Source: Mucidula mucida (taxonomy: Eukaryota; Basidiomycota; Agaricomycetes; Agaricales; Physalacriaceae). Taken from it: a stretch of 31,064 nt of DNA. A program made the position numbers and the translations under genes. This document shows, piece after piece, positions 20,794 to 30,743 of the stretch (positions are counted from its first letter, which is position 1; every line of letters begins with the position of its first letter). The stretch is from positions 1-31,064 of the forward strand of contig JADNYV010000408.1 of assembly GCA_015501055.1 (NCBI GenBank), written 5' to 3'. The notes beneath the pieces were generated by a model. That model was not told where the DNA came from, ran no database searches, and was given only the letters and a program-made list of their open reading frames with translations.

Positions 20794-21220
20794 TGTTATG
20801 AATCGCCATATTTTCACATTTTCAATCTTATCATATCTTATCGGGGGGCTTGTCTTATCAACCAACGGACTGTTTCATCATCTGTTTCATTACCAAAGCT
20901 GTACTCATGTCAGATATACGTCCAACACATGGATGACATCATACATGCCGATACCTCATGGACTCCCTATTGAATACACACCACCGACACTCGTAGCACA
21001 CATGGTTGTTTCAGTATTAGTACTTACATGCAGTTACCACTCGTATTTAATGGTTTCACGGACTAGTAGCATACAACACTGGGTCAAGGGCATGGAGCAT
21101 CCCTAATGGAAACGTGTATGGACAAGGAGTCCCAAACACAGACTTACTAGTATATAAGCAGTAGTGTAGTATCATTGTACTTTAGTTCCGATCTTGTTTA
21201 TACACCTGGCCTAGCCTAGT
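20794..21220 (+). mobile_element. Gypsy LTR in plus orientation, 3' end missing
   Basis: Starts TGTTATGAATCGCC like the start of the LTRs at 24259-24784 and 30196-30717, but those are on the minus strand. It keeps the TATATAAG promoter (21151-21158) and stops at GGCCTAGCCTAGT, where the other LTRs continue for about 100 bp to CTAACA. It is inverted relative to the retrotransposon sequence that follows. Confidence 0.8.
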
Positions 21221-21265
21221 TGTTAGCAATTGACTATAGCCACATGACTAAACCAGGTACCACAG
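21221..21265 (-). mobile_element. Last 45 bp of a minus-strand LTR
   Basis: TGTTAGCAATTGACTATAGC up to AACCAGGTACCACAG matches the LTR terminus at 24259 (TGTTAGTGACTGACTAAGCC to AACCAGGTACCACAG). It joins the truncated integrase of element 1 directly on one side and the inverted LTR on the other. Confidence 0.75.
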
Positions 21266-22412
21266 TCTTGTTTCTCGATGCCCTTTTCAGAGCGGTGCCT
21301 TTGTAGGGATGTCTGCCCATATCTGCAAAGAACGGAGTGACTTTGGTCGCCGAGTGAACTCGATTGTTGTAAACAAATTCAGCAGAGGGTAGCCATTCAT
21401 GCCAGTCGTTCTGATGGTAGTTGACAAATAACCGTAAGAAATGTTCTATCTCTTGGTTCAGCCGTTCCGTCTGCCCATTTGCCTGTGGATGATACGCCGT
21501 TGTAAAGTTTCCTTGTATGCCCAACAACTGGTACAACTCCTTCATGAAACGCGAGTGGTATTGTGGACCGCGATCATGTATCATCTGGCGTGGCATCCCA
21601 TGTATGGGGAAAATGCGATCACGGTAAATGCGGGCCATGCCTTCTAACGTCAGAGTGGTGTGTGTCGGTATGATGCGTAATCGCTTTGTGAAATGGTCCA
21701 CAAACGTGCTGATCGCGTTGTATCCTCCTGATTCCGGCAGTTCTCCAATCATGTCCGTCCCTACTATCTCCCATGGCTCGCTTGGCACATCAATAGGATG
21801 AAGAGGTGCAGCCGGCTTCGTGCGATGTGACTTTGTGGCCTGGCATTTTTAACACCCGTCTACGTATTTGCGGACATCTCGGCTGATTCCGGGCCACCAA
21901 TAGGTGCGAGTGATCAATTCGAGGGTCTTGTATTGTCCTGGATGCCCTGCAAGCTGTGCATCATGATGCATTCCAATAACTCTTCCCCGCAATTCCTTGT
22001 CCTTCGGTATGTAAATACGATCTTTCCACATAATAAGTCCATTTTTCTTCTCTTCCCATCCTTTTTCTTTGTTTTCTAATGCTTTTTGTATGTATCTGTC
22101 TTTGTTTCCTTTTCTTTGTTTGATTTTGTTAAGTAATTCGTCCTCCGGTGTATCTACTGTATGTAAAGAGAATTGAATTTGTGAAATAAAAAACTCCGGT
22201 TTTAGCAAAACAATGTTTTCGTTATCTTTTTCCCCCTTCTCAAGGCCTGTCATCCTTGACAAGGCATCAGCTTTTCCCATCGTCCTGCCTGGCTTATAAA
22301 TCATCTGTATGTCATATTCTGCCAACTCCGTAACCCATCGTGCCTGCCTCCGGTTCAACTTCTGCGGCTTCCTGAAGTACTGAAGGTTTTGATAATCGGT
22401 GAAAACCTCCAC
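21266..22412 (-). pseudogene. Element 1 pol: RNase H end, integrase zinc finger and core
   Basis: Reads LQYFRKPQKLNRRQARWV and ADALSRM (end of the RNase H/connection region), then the HHCC integrase finger (GMHHDAQLAGHPGQYKTLEL..CxxC) and the DDE core: [40 protein letters not shown]. Apart from one TAA (21849-21851, replacing the CAA seen in element 2 inside the finger's second Cys pair) the frame is open. It is cut after RASRNK at 21266, so the rest of the integrase and the chromodomain are missing. Integrase inserts the cDNA into host chromatin; this copy is inactive in cis. Ty3/gypsy chromovirus assignment rests on element 2, which keeps the chromodomain. Confidence 0.85.
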
Positions 22413-22419
22413 TGTCTCC

Positions 22420-23229
22420 TTAGCGCCGGAGATATTGCCGCCAGTCGTCGATCAAGTCCATAATAGCCATCATCTCTTGATAGCCGCAGCGGTCTGGGCA
22501 TTGATCAAAGATTAACGTGGATTCCGTCCAGTTGATTGTGGGGTTGTGATATCGTAACCAATCTAGCCCCAAAAAGATACTTGTTTTGCCAAGATTGGTG
22601 ACGGCCAACTCGATCTTTTCGGCGTGATCACCAATCTTCATTCGGACCTCCACAAAACCTTCGATTGCCCCTCCCTCGTTTAGGGTTCCATCCGCATTGT
22701 AAACAGGGAGCTTGACCGGTAACTCCTTGATCGGGAGTCCGTTCTTCTCGACGAATTCTTTATTGACGCAAGAACCCGTTGCTCCACCGTCAAGAAGGGC
22801 ACTCGTTTCCCATTCAGAGCCTGTGTGCACGCTCTCTATGGTTACTCGGAGTTTCATGTCTTGCCCCTTTGTTCCCCGAATGTACTTCCTTGACTTTTTC
22901 AACTCCGCCACAACTTCCACCGCAGCTTCCTTCGTCAACGCTCTGATCGCCATCACTTTCTCCTCCGTCGCTTCTCTTTCTCTCCGCTCCGGCATCCATG
23001 CTCTCAGAATTCCCACTGCTCTCGACACGTCATCCTCTCTTAGCCGTTGTGCGATTCACTCGGGCGTATTTGGCTCAAATCTTTCTTTCGCAGGTTTTGG
23101 TGGTAAAGTCGTCAATGATATTTTAGGTGTTTCAGTACCTGTACTGTAAATAGAATCTGCATCTGACAACCCTCTCCTTGATGACTGCTCCGGCAGGACT
23201 GCGTCTACTGCGGGAGCTTCGCAAAACCC
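22420..23229 (-). pseudogene. Element 1 pol: protease fused to RNase H, RT deleted
   Basis: The pol frame overlaps the gag end and runs through EPNTPEWIAQRLRED-type sequence, KSRKYIRGTKGQDMKLRV and the retroviral-type aspartic protease loop LLDGGATGS. The usual Ser of DSGA is Gly here (element 2 has DSGA); the catalytic Asp is kept. After FDQCPDRCGY the sequence jumps straight to EMMAIMDLIDDWRQYL, which belongs to the RNase H region. The whole RT, about 1.25 kb present in element 2 (about 26701-27956), has been deleted. A one-base shift near 22415 separates it from the downstream integrase frame. It cannot reverse transcribe on its own. Confidence 0.85.
23187..23229 (-). promoter_or_regulatory. 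Gag-pol -1 frameshift signal, element 1
   Basis: Minus strand: heptamer GGGTTTT (23223-23229) in gag phase G GGT TTT, spacer of 5 nt (GCGAA), then stem-loop 23187-23217 (GCTCC-C-GCAG, loop of 11, CTGC-C-GGAGC). The gag TAG lies in the loop and pol continues in the -1 frame. Identical to the element 2 site. Confidence 0.6.
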
Positions 23230-23722
23230 AACTCTTCGGCCAGCTTCTTCTTCTCTTCGTCATTCATTTCGGTCCATAGACCCCGGTGAGCAGGATCTCA
23301 AACTTCTGGAAGAAATCTTGAGTGGTGTCTTGCCCCTGGTGCAACCGCTTGATCTGGTCTTGCAAGTCTTGTGCAAGGTTGGAATGCACAAATCGCTCCT
23401 TCAAATGTTCCTTGAACTCCGTCCAAGAGACTGTCCATTTCTCTTCTTTCTTGTCCAAGTTCTGGTCCGAGTAGTTCTGGACCCATGCATCTATATGATC
23501 TCCTCGGATGTAGGAGAGAACAACATCAATCCTTTCAGAGTCAGATGTGAGGTTGTTCTTCTTGTCACGAATGTATGTAAACATGGATCACCACCAGCTC
23601 TTGTACTTGGCCTTGTCCCCGTCATAGTCATAAGGCTTCTTGACAAGGGATCGGCCTTTGGTTTTGACATTGGCATGATGAGCGGGTGCATGATGAGCGG
23701 TTTTGGGTGCTTCGCTGGACAT
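23205..23722 (-). pseudogene. Element 1 gag, zinc knuckle deleted
   Basis: Starts MSSEAPKTAHHAPAHHANVK, continues SLVKKPYDYDGDKAKYKSWW, and hits TGA at 23588-23590 where element 2 has CGA. Beyond the stop the frame goes on with MFTYIRDKKNNLTSDSERID, AWVQNYSDQNLDK, WTEFKEHLKERFV and DQIKRLHQGQDTTQDFFQKF: a Ty3/gypsy capsid-type gag. After FEILLT about 420 bp is missing relative to element 2 (28754-29173 there), including the CCHC knuckle, joining to the GLWTEMNDE-type C-terminus ending LGFAKLPQ. Gag forms the particle and packages RNA; this one is disabled. Confidence 0.85.
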
Positions 23723-24258
23723 GGTGAATCGGGGGTGATGAGATCGGAGAGTGAAAGGGTGAAAGTGGTGATATAGGTGATGCGGATTTGGATGAAACGG
23801 GTGAGGGAATAGAGGTTTGGATGAATAAGGAGGAGTCACCTAGATCTAAAATAGAATCCAGGACTTGGTAGGGTGGGGAATGATGATGTGTATCGTAAGG
23901 TAAGTAAAGTAGGTAGGTATCATAACTGTCTACACTATTTTACCGACTACTGACTACGTATCTACGGAGCCCAAGAGCTTGTCACAAGTTTGCAATTGCC
24001 CAGCCGACGTCCCTCTGGTGTAAGGTCAGCCGAAGTTTTCCTGGGAACGGGGGTTGACCCGTAAACAGTGCCCACTGAAGTGCAACTGCCAAAAGTTCGT
24101 TCTCGTGAGAGCGGCTACTTCCAGCACCCGAGGCAGTTATCTCTAACTGTTAGCCGGCGCTACTGGGACCAATACACATGTATGCGGATGTGTGCTGGAA
24201 TTAGGAATCCATTACTCTGTAAACAGGGAAAAGAAATAGGGGAATGTGCAATGATCAA
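23723..24258 (-). mobile_element. Element 1 leader between LTR and gag
   Basis: Untranslated leader, closely matching 29606-30195 of element 2. On the minus strand it begins TTGATCATTGCACATTCC immediately after the LTR end CTAACA. There is no TGG start typical of a tRNA primer binding site, so the primer is unknown. Confidence 0.7.
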
Positions 24259-24784
24259 TGTTAGTGACTGACTAAGCCACGAGACTCAACCAGGTACCAC
24301 AGCAAGAACTGAAAGAGAAAACGTTTGCGTTCGTAAGACTAGGCTAGGCCAGGTGTATAAACGAGATCGGAACTAAAGTACAATGATACTACACTACTGC
24401 TTATATACTAGTAAGTCTGTGTTTGAGACTCCTTGTCCATACGTGTTTCCACTAGGGATGCTCCACGCCCTTGACCCAGTGTTGTATGCTACTAGTCCGT
24501 GAAACCATTAAATACGAGTGGTAACTGCATGTAAGTAATAATACTGAAACGTCCATGTGTGCTACGAGTGTCGGCGGTGTGTATACAATAGGGAGTCCAT
24601 GAGGTATCAGCATGTATGATGTCATCCATGTGTTGGACGTGTGTCCGACATGAGTACGGCTTCGGTAATGAAAAGGAGTATGATCGGTAACGAAACAGAT
24701 GATGAAACAGTCCGTTGGTTGATAAGACAAGCCCCCGATAAGATATGATAAGATTGAAATGTGAAAATATGGCGATTCATAACA
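24259..24784 (-). mobile_element. Shared LTR (5' LTR of element 1, 3' LTR of element 2)
   Basis: 526 bp with TGTTATG..CTAACA ends (5-bp terminal inversion TGTTA/TAACA) and a TATATAAG box (minus; complement at 24400-24407). To its right it is preceded by the element 2 polypurine tract; to its left it leads into the element 1 leader. One LTR therefore serves two internal regions. Confidence 0.85.
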
Positions 24785-24796
24785 TCACCCCCTCTT
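24785..24796 (-). other. Polypurine tract of element 2
   Basis: Minus strand AAGAGGGGGTGA directly before the LTR start TGTTATG. This is the expected plus-strand DNA primer of an LTR retrotransposon. The pol stop codon TAA (24795-24797) overlaps it. Confidence 0.75.
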
Positions 24797-27700
24797 AAGG
24801 CGCAAGTTCCATTCTGCGCCAGAGTCGCTCCATGAGGGCTGCAGAGGGTAGTGTGACGTCAAGGGGTTCGGTGTCAGGCAGTGGCATGGGTCGGAACAGA
24901 TGTGATGGAAATTGCGACATGGGGACTTCAATGCGAGCAAGCGCGGGTGGCTTCGGCTTGTTCGGATATTGTTGGTGGAAATCGCTGATGGCTTCGTCGG
25001 CATTTTGAGATTGCATGCCGGTTCCCATGTCTGCTCGTGTGTGCCATAACCCTTCCAGTGAACCTTGTATTGAAAACCCCGCGGTACTTTCGGGAATTAA
25101 CCACTTTCTCAACCTCCCATTCCGGTTCGGCTCCTTCCAGCACAGGTGGTGGACGCGTGTCTCGGGGTTGTGTCGGAAATTGGGGCTCGTGGTAAGGCAT
25201 TAACAGGGCCTCATTGAACACGGGATGGATGCTTTCCACGTGTGAGGAATCTGGAGCTTGTAAGAGCTCGTCCCGACTTTCTTGATCACTTTGAACGGCC
25301 CGAAGCGTTTGTCATCGAGCTTCTTCATTGGTCGATCCGTGCTGAGATTCGTCCCTTCCAGCCATACTTGTCGCCTTCCTTGTACTCCACTGCCTCTGTC
25401 CGTTTCCTGTCATAAAACCGTTTCATGTCCTCTTTGGCCATCTTCAATGCCGACCCCACTTCGTCCCATGTTTTCCTCATGCCGTCGGCAAACTCCTGCG
25501 CAGTCTCATTTCTCGATGCCGTTTTCGGGGCGGTGCCTTTGTAGGGGTGTCTGCCCATGTCTGCGAAGAACGGAGTGACTTTGGTTGCGAGTGTACCCGA
25601 TCGTTGTAAACAAATTCGGCAGAGGGTAGCCATTCGTGCCAGTCGTTCTGATGGTAGTTGACAAATAGCCGTAAGAAATGTTCTATCTCTTGGTTCAGCC
25701 GTTCCGTCTGCCCATTTGCTGTGGATGATACGCCGTTGTAAAGTTTCCTTGTATGCCCAACAACCGGTACAACTCCTTCATGAAACGCGAGTGGTATTGT
25801 GGACCGCGATCATGTATCATCTGGTGGCATCCATGTATGGGGAAATGCGATCCGGTAAATGCGGGCCATGCCTTCTGACGTCAGAGTGGTGTGTGTCGGT
25901 ATGATGCGTAATCGCTTTGTGAAATGGTCCACAAACGTGCTGATCGCGTTGTATCCTCCCGATTCCGGCAGCTCTCCAATCATGTCCGTCCCTACTATTC
26001 CCATGGCTCGCTTGGCACATCAATAGGATGAAGAGGTGCAGCCGGCTTCGTGCGATGTGACTTTGTACCTGGCATTTTTGACACCCTTCCACGTATTCCG
26101 GACGTCTCGGCTGATTCCTGGCCACCAATAGGTGCGTGTGATCAGCTCGAGGTCTTGTATCGTCCGGATGCCCTGCAAGCTGTGCATCATGATGCATTCC
26201 AATAACTTTCCCCGCAATTCCTTGTCCTTCGGTATGTAAATACGATCTTTCCACATAATAAGTCCATTTTCCTTCTCTTCCCATCCTTTTTCTTTGTTTT
26301 CTAATGCTTTTTGTACGTATCTGTCTTTGTTTCCTTTTCTTTGTTTGATTTTGTTAAGTAATTCGTCCTCCGGTGTATCTACTGTATGTAAAGAAAATTG
26401 AATTTGTGAAATAAAAAACTCCGGTTGAGCAAAACAACGTTTTCGTTATCTTTTTCCCCCTTCTCAAGGCCTGTCATCCTTGACAAGGCATCAGCTTTCC
26501 CCATCGTCTTGCCCGGCTTGTGAATCATCTGTATGTCATACTCCGCCAACTCCGTAACCCATCTCGCCTGCCTCCGATTCAACTTCTGTGGCTTCCGGAA
26601 GTACTGAGGTTTTGATGATCGGTAAAACCTCCACTGTTCCTTTGCTCCAGGAGATATTGCTCCAGTCGTCAATCGAGTCCATAATAGCCATCATCTCTTT
26701 GTCGTAGATCTCATAATTGCGCTCTACTTCGTTCAGCGCGCGAGACGAAAGGCTACTGGTCTCCATTTTCCGTCAACAACTGGGAAAGAACCGCCCCGTT
26801 CGCATAGTTCGAGGAGTCTGCCTCACTCGAAACTTGCCGTCGTCGCGTGGTACGATCAGAACGGGTTCTTCCGTCATCCTCCGTTTCAACTCCTCAAACG
26901 CCTCGTGCTGCTCCATGCCCCAAACCCACTCGCCCTTCCCGGTTAGCGATGTCAATGGCTTCGCTACTCCCGCAAATCCCCGGATGAAACGTCGGTAGAA
27001 GTTGCAGAAGCCCAGGAATGACTGTACTTCCTTCTTCTTCGTCGGCTCCTTCCATTCCTTCACTACGGCCACTTTTGCCGGATCCATCTTCACTTCTCCT
27101 CCTCCAACAATAACTCCTAAGTAATCTACAGTATGTGCCTCAAAACTACATTTCTCGGGTTTTAAATACAACTTATTTACTCGTAATATTTCTAATACCT
27201 CGTACAATGTCTATGTCTCCAAGTGTTCGTAAAGATAAGTATGTCATCCAAGTAAACTATAACATGTCCTTCATCAATCCTCCTTCAGAATGTGATTCAT
27301 GAACGATTGGAACGTTGCCGGCGAGTTTGTAAGTCCGAAGAACATGACTGAGGGCTCGAACAGGCCTCGGTTTGTTCTAAACGCCGCTTTCCACTCATCA
27401 CCTTCTTTGATCCGGATGTTATTGTAACCCCATCGGACATCCATCTTTGTGAAAACCTTTGCTCCCTTCAACTTGTCGATAAGCTCCTGAATCAACGGCA
27501 AGGGGTATCGGTTCTTGATTGTCATGTCGTTCAACTTCCGATAATCCTGTACTGGCCGAAGGCTTCCGTCCTTCTTTTGACAAAGAAGAAGGTGATGCCA
27601 TAGGTGAATTGATGGCCGTATACGTCCCGTCGTATGTTTTCCTCCAGAACTCATCTAACGCCTTCTGCTCGGATGGACTAAGGGGATAAACCTTGCAGTC

Positions 27701-28706
27701 AACCGGTTTGGAACCAGGCGTAAGTTCTATCGCGTGATCCCAGGGTCTTCGCTCCGGTAACTTGTCAAAGTCCGCCTTGCTGAATACATCGGAAAATTCC
27801 TCGATGTAAGGTGCAGCAGCGGATGAAGGCTGTTGTGATCTCAGCTTTTCACCGCTTTTGCGATAGTTGTCCCAGTCCATCCAGAACAAACGCTCTCCCT
27901 CTTCCAACTTCTCTTCTACTTTCTCCTTCATCTTCCGGTGAGTCGTACTCGGGTAGATAGCCGCAGCGGTCTGGGCATCGATCAAAAGTCAATGTGGATT
28001 CCGTCCAGTTGATCGTGGGGTTGTGATATCGTAGCCAATCTAGCCCCAAAAAGATACTTGTTTTGCCAGATTGGTGACGGCCAACTCAATCTTTTCGGCG
28101 TGATCACCGATCTTCATCCGGACCTCCACAAAACCTTCGATTGTCTCCTCCCTCGTTTAGGGTTCCATCCGCATTGTAGACAGGGAGCTTGACCGGTAAC
28201 TCCTTGATCGGGAGTCCGTTCTTCTCGACGAATTCTTTATTGACACAAGAACCCGTTGCTCCACTGTCAAGAAGGGCACTCGTTTCCCATTCAGAGCCTG
28301 TGTGTACGCTCTCTATGGTTACTCGGAGTTTCATGTCCTGCCCCTTTGTTCCCCGGATGTACTTCCTCGACTTTTTCAACTCCGTCACAACTTCCACCGC
28401 AGCTTCCTTTGTCAACGCTCTGATCGCCATCACCTTCTCCTCCGTCGCTTCTCTCTCTCTCCGCTCCGGCATCCATGCTCTCAAAATTCCCACTGCTCTC
28501 GACACGTCATCCTCTCTTAGCCGTTGTGCGATCCACTCGGGCGTATTTGGCTCAAATCTTTCTTTCGCAGGTTTTGGTGGTAAAGTCGTCGATGATATTT
28601 TAGATGTTTCAGTACCCGTACTGTAAATAGATTCTGCATCTGACGACCCTTTCCTTGATGACTGCTCCGGCAGGACTGCGTCTACTGCGGGAGCTTCGCA
28701 AAACCC
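24795..28706 (-). pseudogene. Element 2 pol (PR-RT-RH-IN-chromodomain), frameshifted
   Basis: Protease: LLDSGATGS (28258-28269 encodes DSGA). [36 protein letters not shown] (first catalytic Asp), [12 protein letters not shown] and YLDD (27243-27254). Connection/RNase H: LGVIVGGGEVKMDP, FLGFCNFYRRFI, YEIYDKEMMAIMD, KADALSRM. Integrase: HHDAQLAGHP finger, GTDMIGELPESGG core. C-terminus: PVFNEALLMPY, then a chromodomain (EWEVEKVVNSRKYR, then one frame over GFQYKVHWKGYGTHEQTWEP, then another shift to NADEAISDFHQQYP). At least two one-base losses lie within the chromodomain alone, others near 25.6-26.1 kb (integrase), 26.6 kb, 27.2 kb and 28.1 kb. Chromodomains steer insertion to histone-marked chromatin. 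All domains are recognisable but no continuous frame remains. Confidence 0.85.
28664..28706 (-). promoter_or_regulatory. Gag-pol -1 frameshift signal, element 2
   Basis: Slippery heptamer GGGTTTT (28700-28706) read in gag as G GGT TTT, 5-nt spacer, and stem-loop 28664-28694 (9 base pairs around one C-C mismatch, 11-nt loop holding the gag TAG at 28682-28684). The pol frame is the -1 frame and is open across it (GFCEAPAVDAVLPEQ). The heptamer fits the X XXY YYZ rule for -1 frameshifting; activity is inferred. Confidence 0.6.
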
Positions 28707-29605
28707 AACTCTTCGGCCAGCTTCTTCTTCTCCTCGTCGTTCATTTCGGTCCATAAACCCCGAATCGTCTGGGGTCGACCCTTCTTCGGACAGAACCTGC
28801 TGACGTGGCCGTGTTCGCCACAGCTGAAGCAAAGTCCTCTTCGACGTGCGTTGTCGATGTCCATCGGCCTGCCGGCTCCTCCATAGGTAACACCGGTGGC
28901 ATCTCGTCGTGTGATCGGCGTCGGGGTGGGTTCGTAGGATTGCTCTCGATGTAGCCACCTGCGGAGCTTGAGGCCGGGACTGCATGCCGGACCTCTTGCT
29001 CGCCGCCCGCCTTCTCCATAGCTGATCGATCTGAAGGATCTGTGCCTTCCAATCCTTGTACTTCTCTGGCAACCCGTCTCGGCTGCCATAGATCTGGTCG
29101 ATGATCTTCTCGTTGACATTGGTCTCGAGAAGTCGCACGAAATGCGTCATCCTTCGAGTATCCTGCCTGAGTGAGCAGGACCTCGAACTTCTGGAAGAAA
29201 TCTTGAGCGGTGTCTTGCCCCTGGCGCAACCGCTCGATCTGGTCTTGCGCGTCTCGCGCGAGGTTGGAATCCACAAATCGCTCCTTCAAGTCTTCCTTGA
29301 ACTCCGTCCAAGAGACTGTCCATTCCTCTTCTTCCTCGTCGAAGTTCTGGTCCGAGTAGTTCTGGACCCATGCATCTACGTGATCTCCTCGGATGTAGGA
29401 GAGAACAACATCGATCCTTTCGGAGTCAGATGTGAGGTTGTTCTTCTTGTCACGGATGTATGTGAACATCGATCGCCACCAGCTCTTGTACTTGGACTTG
29501 TCCCCGTCATAGTCGTAAGGCTTGTTGACAAGGGATCGGCCTTTGATTTCACATCGGCGTGATGAGCGGGTGTGTGAGAGCGGTTTCGGGTGCTTCGTTG
29601 GACAT
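28682..29605 (-). pseudogene. Element 2 gag with CCHC zinc knuckle, frameshifted
   Basis: Starts MSNEAPETA at 29605; a small indel soon shifts the frame. WWRSMFTYIRDKKNNLTSD, VLSYIRGDHVDAWVQNYSD, WTEFKEDLKERFV and AQDFFQKFEVLLTQAGYS follow, then a shift near 29150 to RLLETNVNEKIIDQIYGSRD, and another to the nucleocapsid knuckle CFSCGEHGHVSRFC and the end WTEMNDEEKKKLAEELGF. Capsid and nucleocapsid roles follow from the family. Unlike element 1, it lacks the TGA (CGA here, 29470s) and keeps the knuckle. Confidence 0.85.
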
Positions 29606-30195
29606 GATGATCGGGGTGATGGATCGGAGAGTGAAAGGGTGAAAGTGGGGATATGGGATGCGGATTTGGATGAAACGGGTGAGGGAATAGAGGTTTGGAT
29701 GAATAGGAGGATCGCCTAGATCTGAAATAGAATCCAGGACTTGGTAGGGTGGGGAATGATGATGTGTATCGTAAGGTAAGTAAAGTAGGTAGGTATCGTA
29801 ACTGTCTACGCTATTTTACCGACTACTGACTACGTATCTACGGAGCCCAAGAGCTCGTCACAAGTTCGCAATTGCCCAGCCGACGTCCCTCTGGTGTGAG
29901 GTAAGCCGAAGTTTTCCTGGGAACGGGGGTTGACCCGTAAACAGCGCCCACTGAAGTGCAACTGCCAAAAGTTCGTTCTCGTGAGAGCGGCTACTTCCAG
30001 CACCCGAGGCAGTTATCTCTAACTGTTAGCCGGCGCTACTGGGACCAATACACACGTATGCGGACGTGCGCTGGAATTAGGAATCCGTCGATCTGTAAAC
30101 AGGAAAGGGAAGGGGAATGTGCGATGATCAAACAGCGAAGTGCTGATCGACGATCAGGGATGTGTGGTAGGTGGTAGAAAGTAGTTCCGATCTTC
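29606..30195 (-). mobile_element. Element 2 leader with extra segment at the LTR
   Basis: Matches the element 1 leader except next to the LTR, where about 60 bp (about 30134-30195) is inserted between CTAACA and TTTGATCATCGCACATTCC. The insert contains the perfect palindrome CTGATCG-A-CGATCAG (30143-30157) and TAGTTCCGATCT, a piece also found inside the LTR. Confidence 0.7.
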
Positions 30196-30717
30196 TGTTA
30201 GCGACTGACTAAGCCACGAGACTCAACCAGGTACCACAGCAAGAACTAAGGAAAACGTTCGCGTTCGTAAGACTAGGCTAGGCCAGGTGTATAAACGAGA
30301 TCGGAACTAAAGTACAATGATACTACACTACTGCTTATATACTAGTAAGTCTGTGTTTGAGACTCCTTGTCCATACGCGTTTCCACTAGGGATGCTCCAC
30401 GCCCTTGACCCAGTGTTGTATGCTACTAGTCCGTGAAACCATTAAATACGAGTGGTAACTGCATGTAAGTAATAATACTGAAACGACCATGTGTGCTACG
30501 AGTGTCGGCGGTGTGTATACAATAGGGAGTCCATGAGGTATCGGCATGTATGATGTCATCCATGTGTTGGGCGTGTGTCCGACATGAGTACGGCTTCGGT
30601 AATGAAAAGTATGATCGGTGACGAAACAGATGATGAAACAGTCCGTTGGTTGATAAGACAAGGCCCCGATAAGATATGATAAGATGTGAAAATGTGAAAA
30701 TATGGCGATTCATAACA
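30196..30717 (-). mobile_element. 5' LTR of element 2
   Basis: 522 bp, same TGTTATG..CTAACA ends and TATATAAG box (complement at 30334-30341) as the shared LTR, with scattered substitutions and small indels between them. Transcription of element 2 would start here, leftwards. Confidence 0.85.
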
Positions 30718-30743
30718 ATCAAATGGCGAAGTGCCGATCGACA

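Larger units (their letters stand above)
24259..30717 (-). mobile_element. Ty3/gypsy chromovirus element 2, full structure, decayed
   Basis: LTR (30196-30717), leader, gag, pol and LTR (24259-24784) in minus orientation, about 6.46 kb. The pol order is protease, RT, RNase H, integrase, chromodomain, which defines a Ty3/gypsy chromovirus. The LTRs are nearly identical over most of their length, suggesting a fairly recent insertion, but the coding regions carry many 1-3 nt deletions. No target-site duplication can be assigned because both ends abut other copies of the family. Confidence 0.85.

Noticed and set aside
22712..23149. 145-codon plus-strand frame, repeated at 28189-28626
   Set aside because: Both are antisense to the protease region of the gypsy pol; their similarity only reflects the repeated element.
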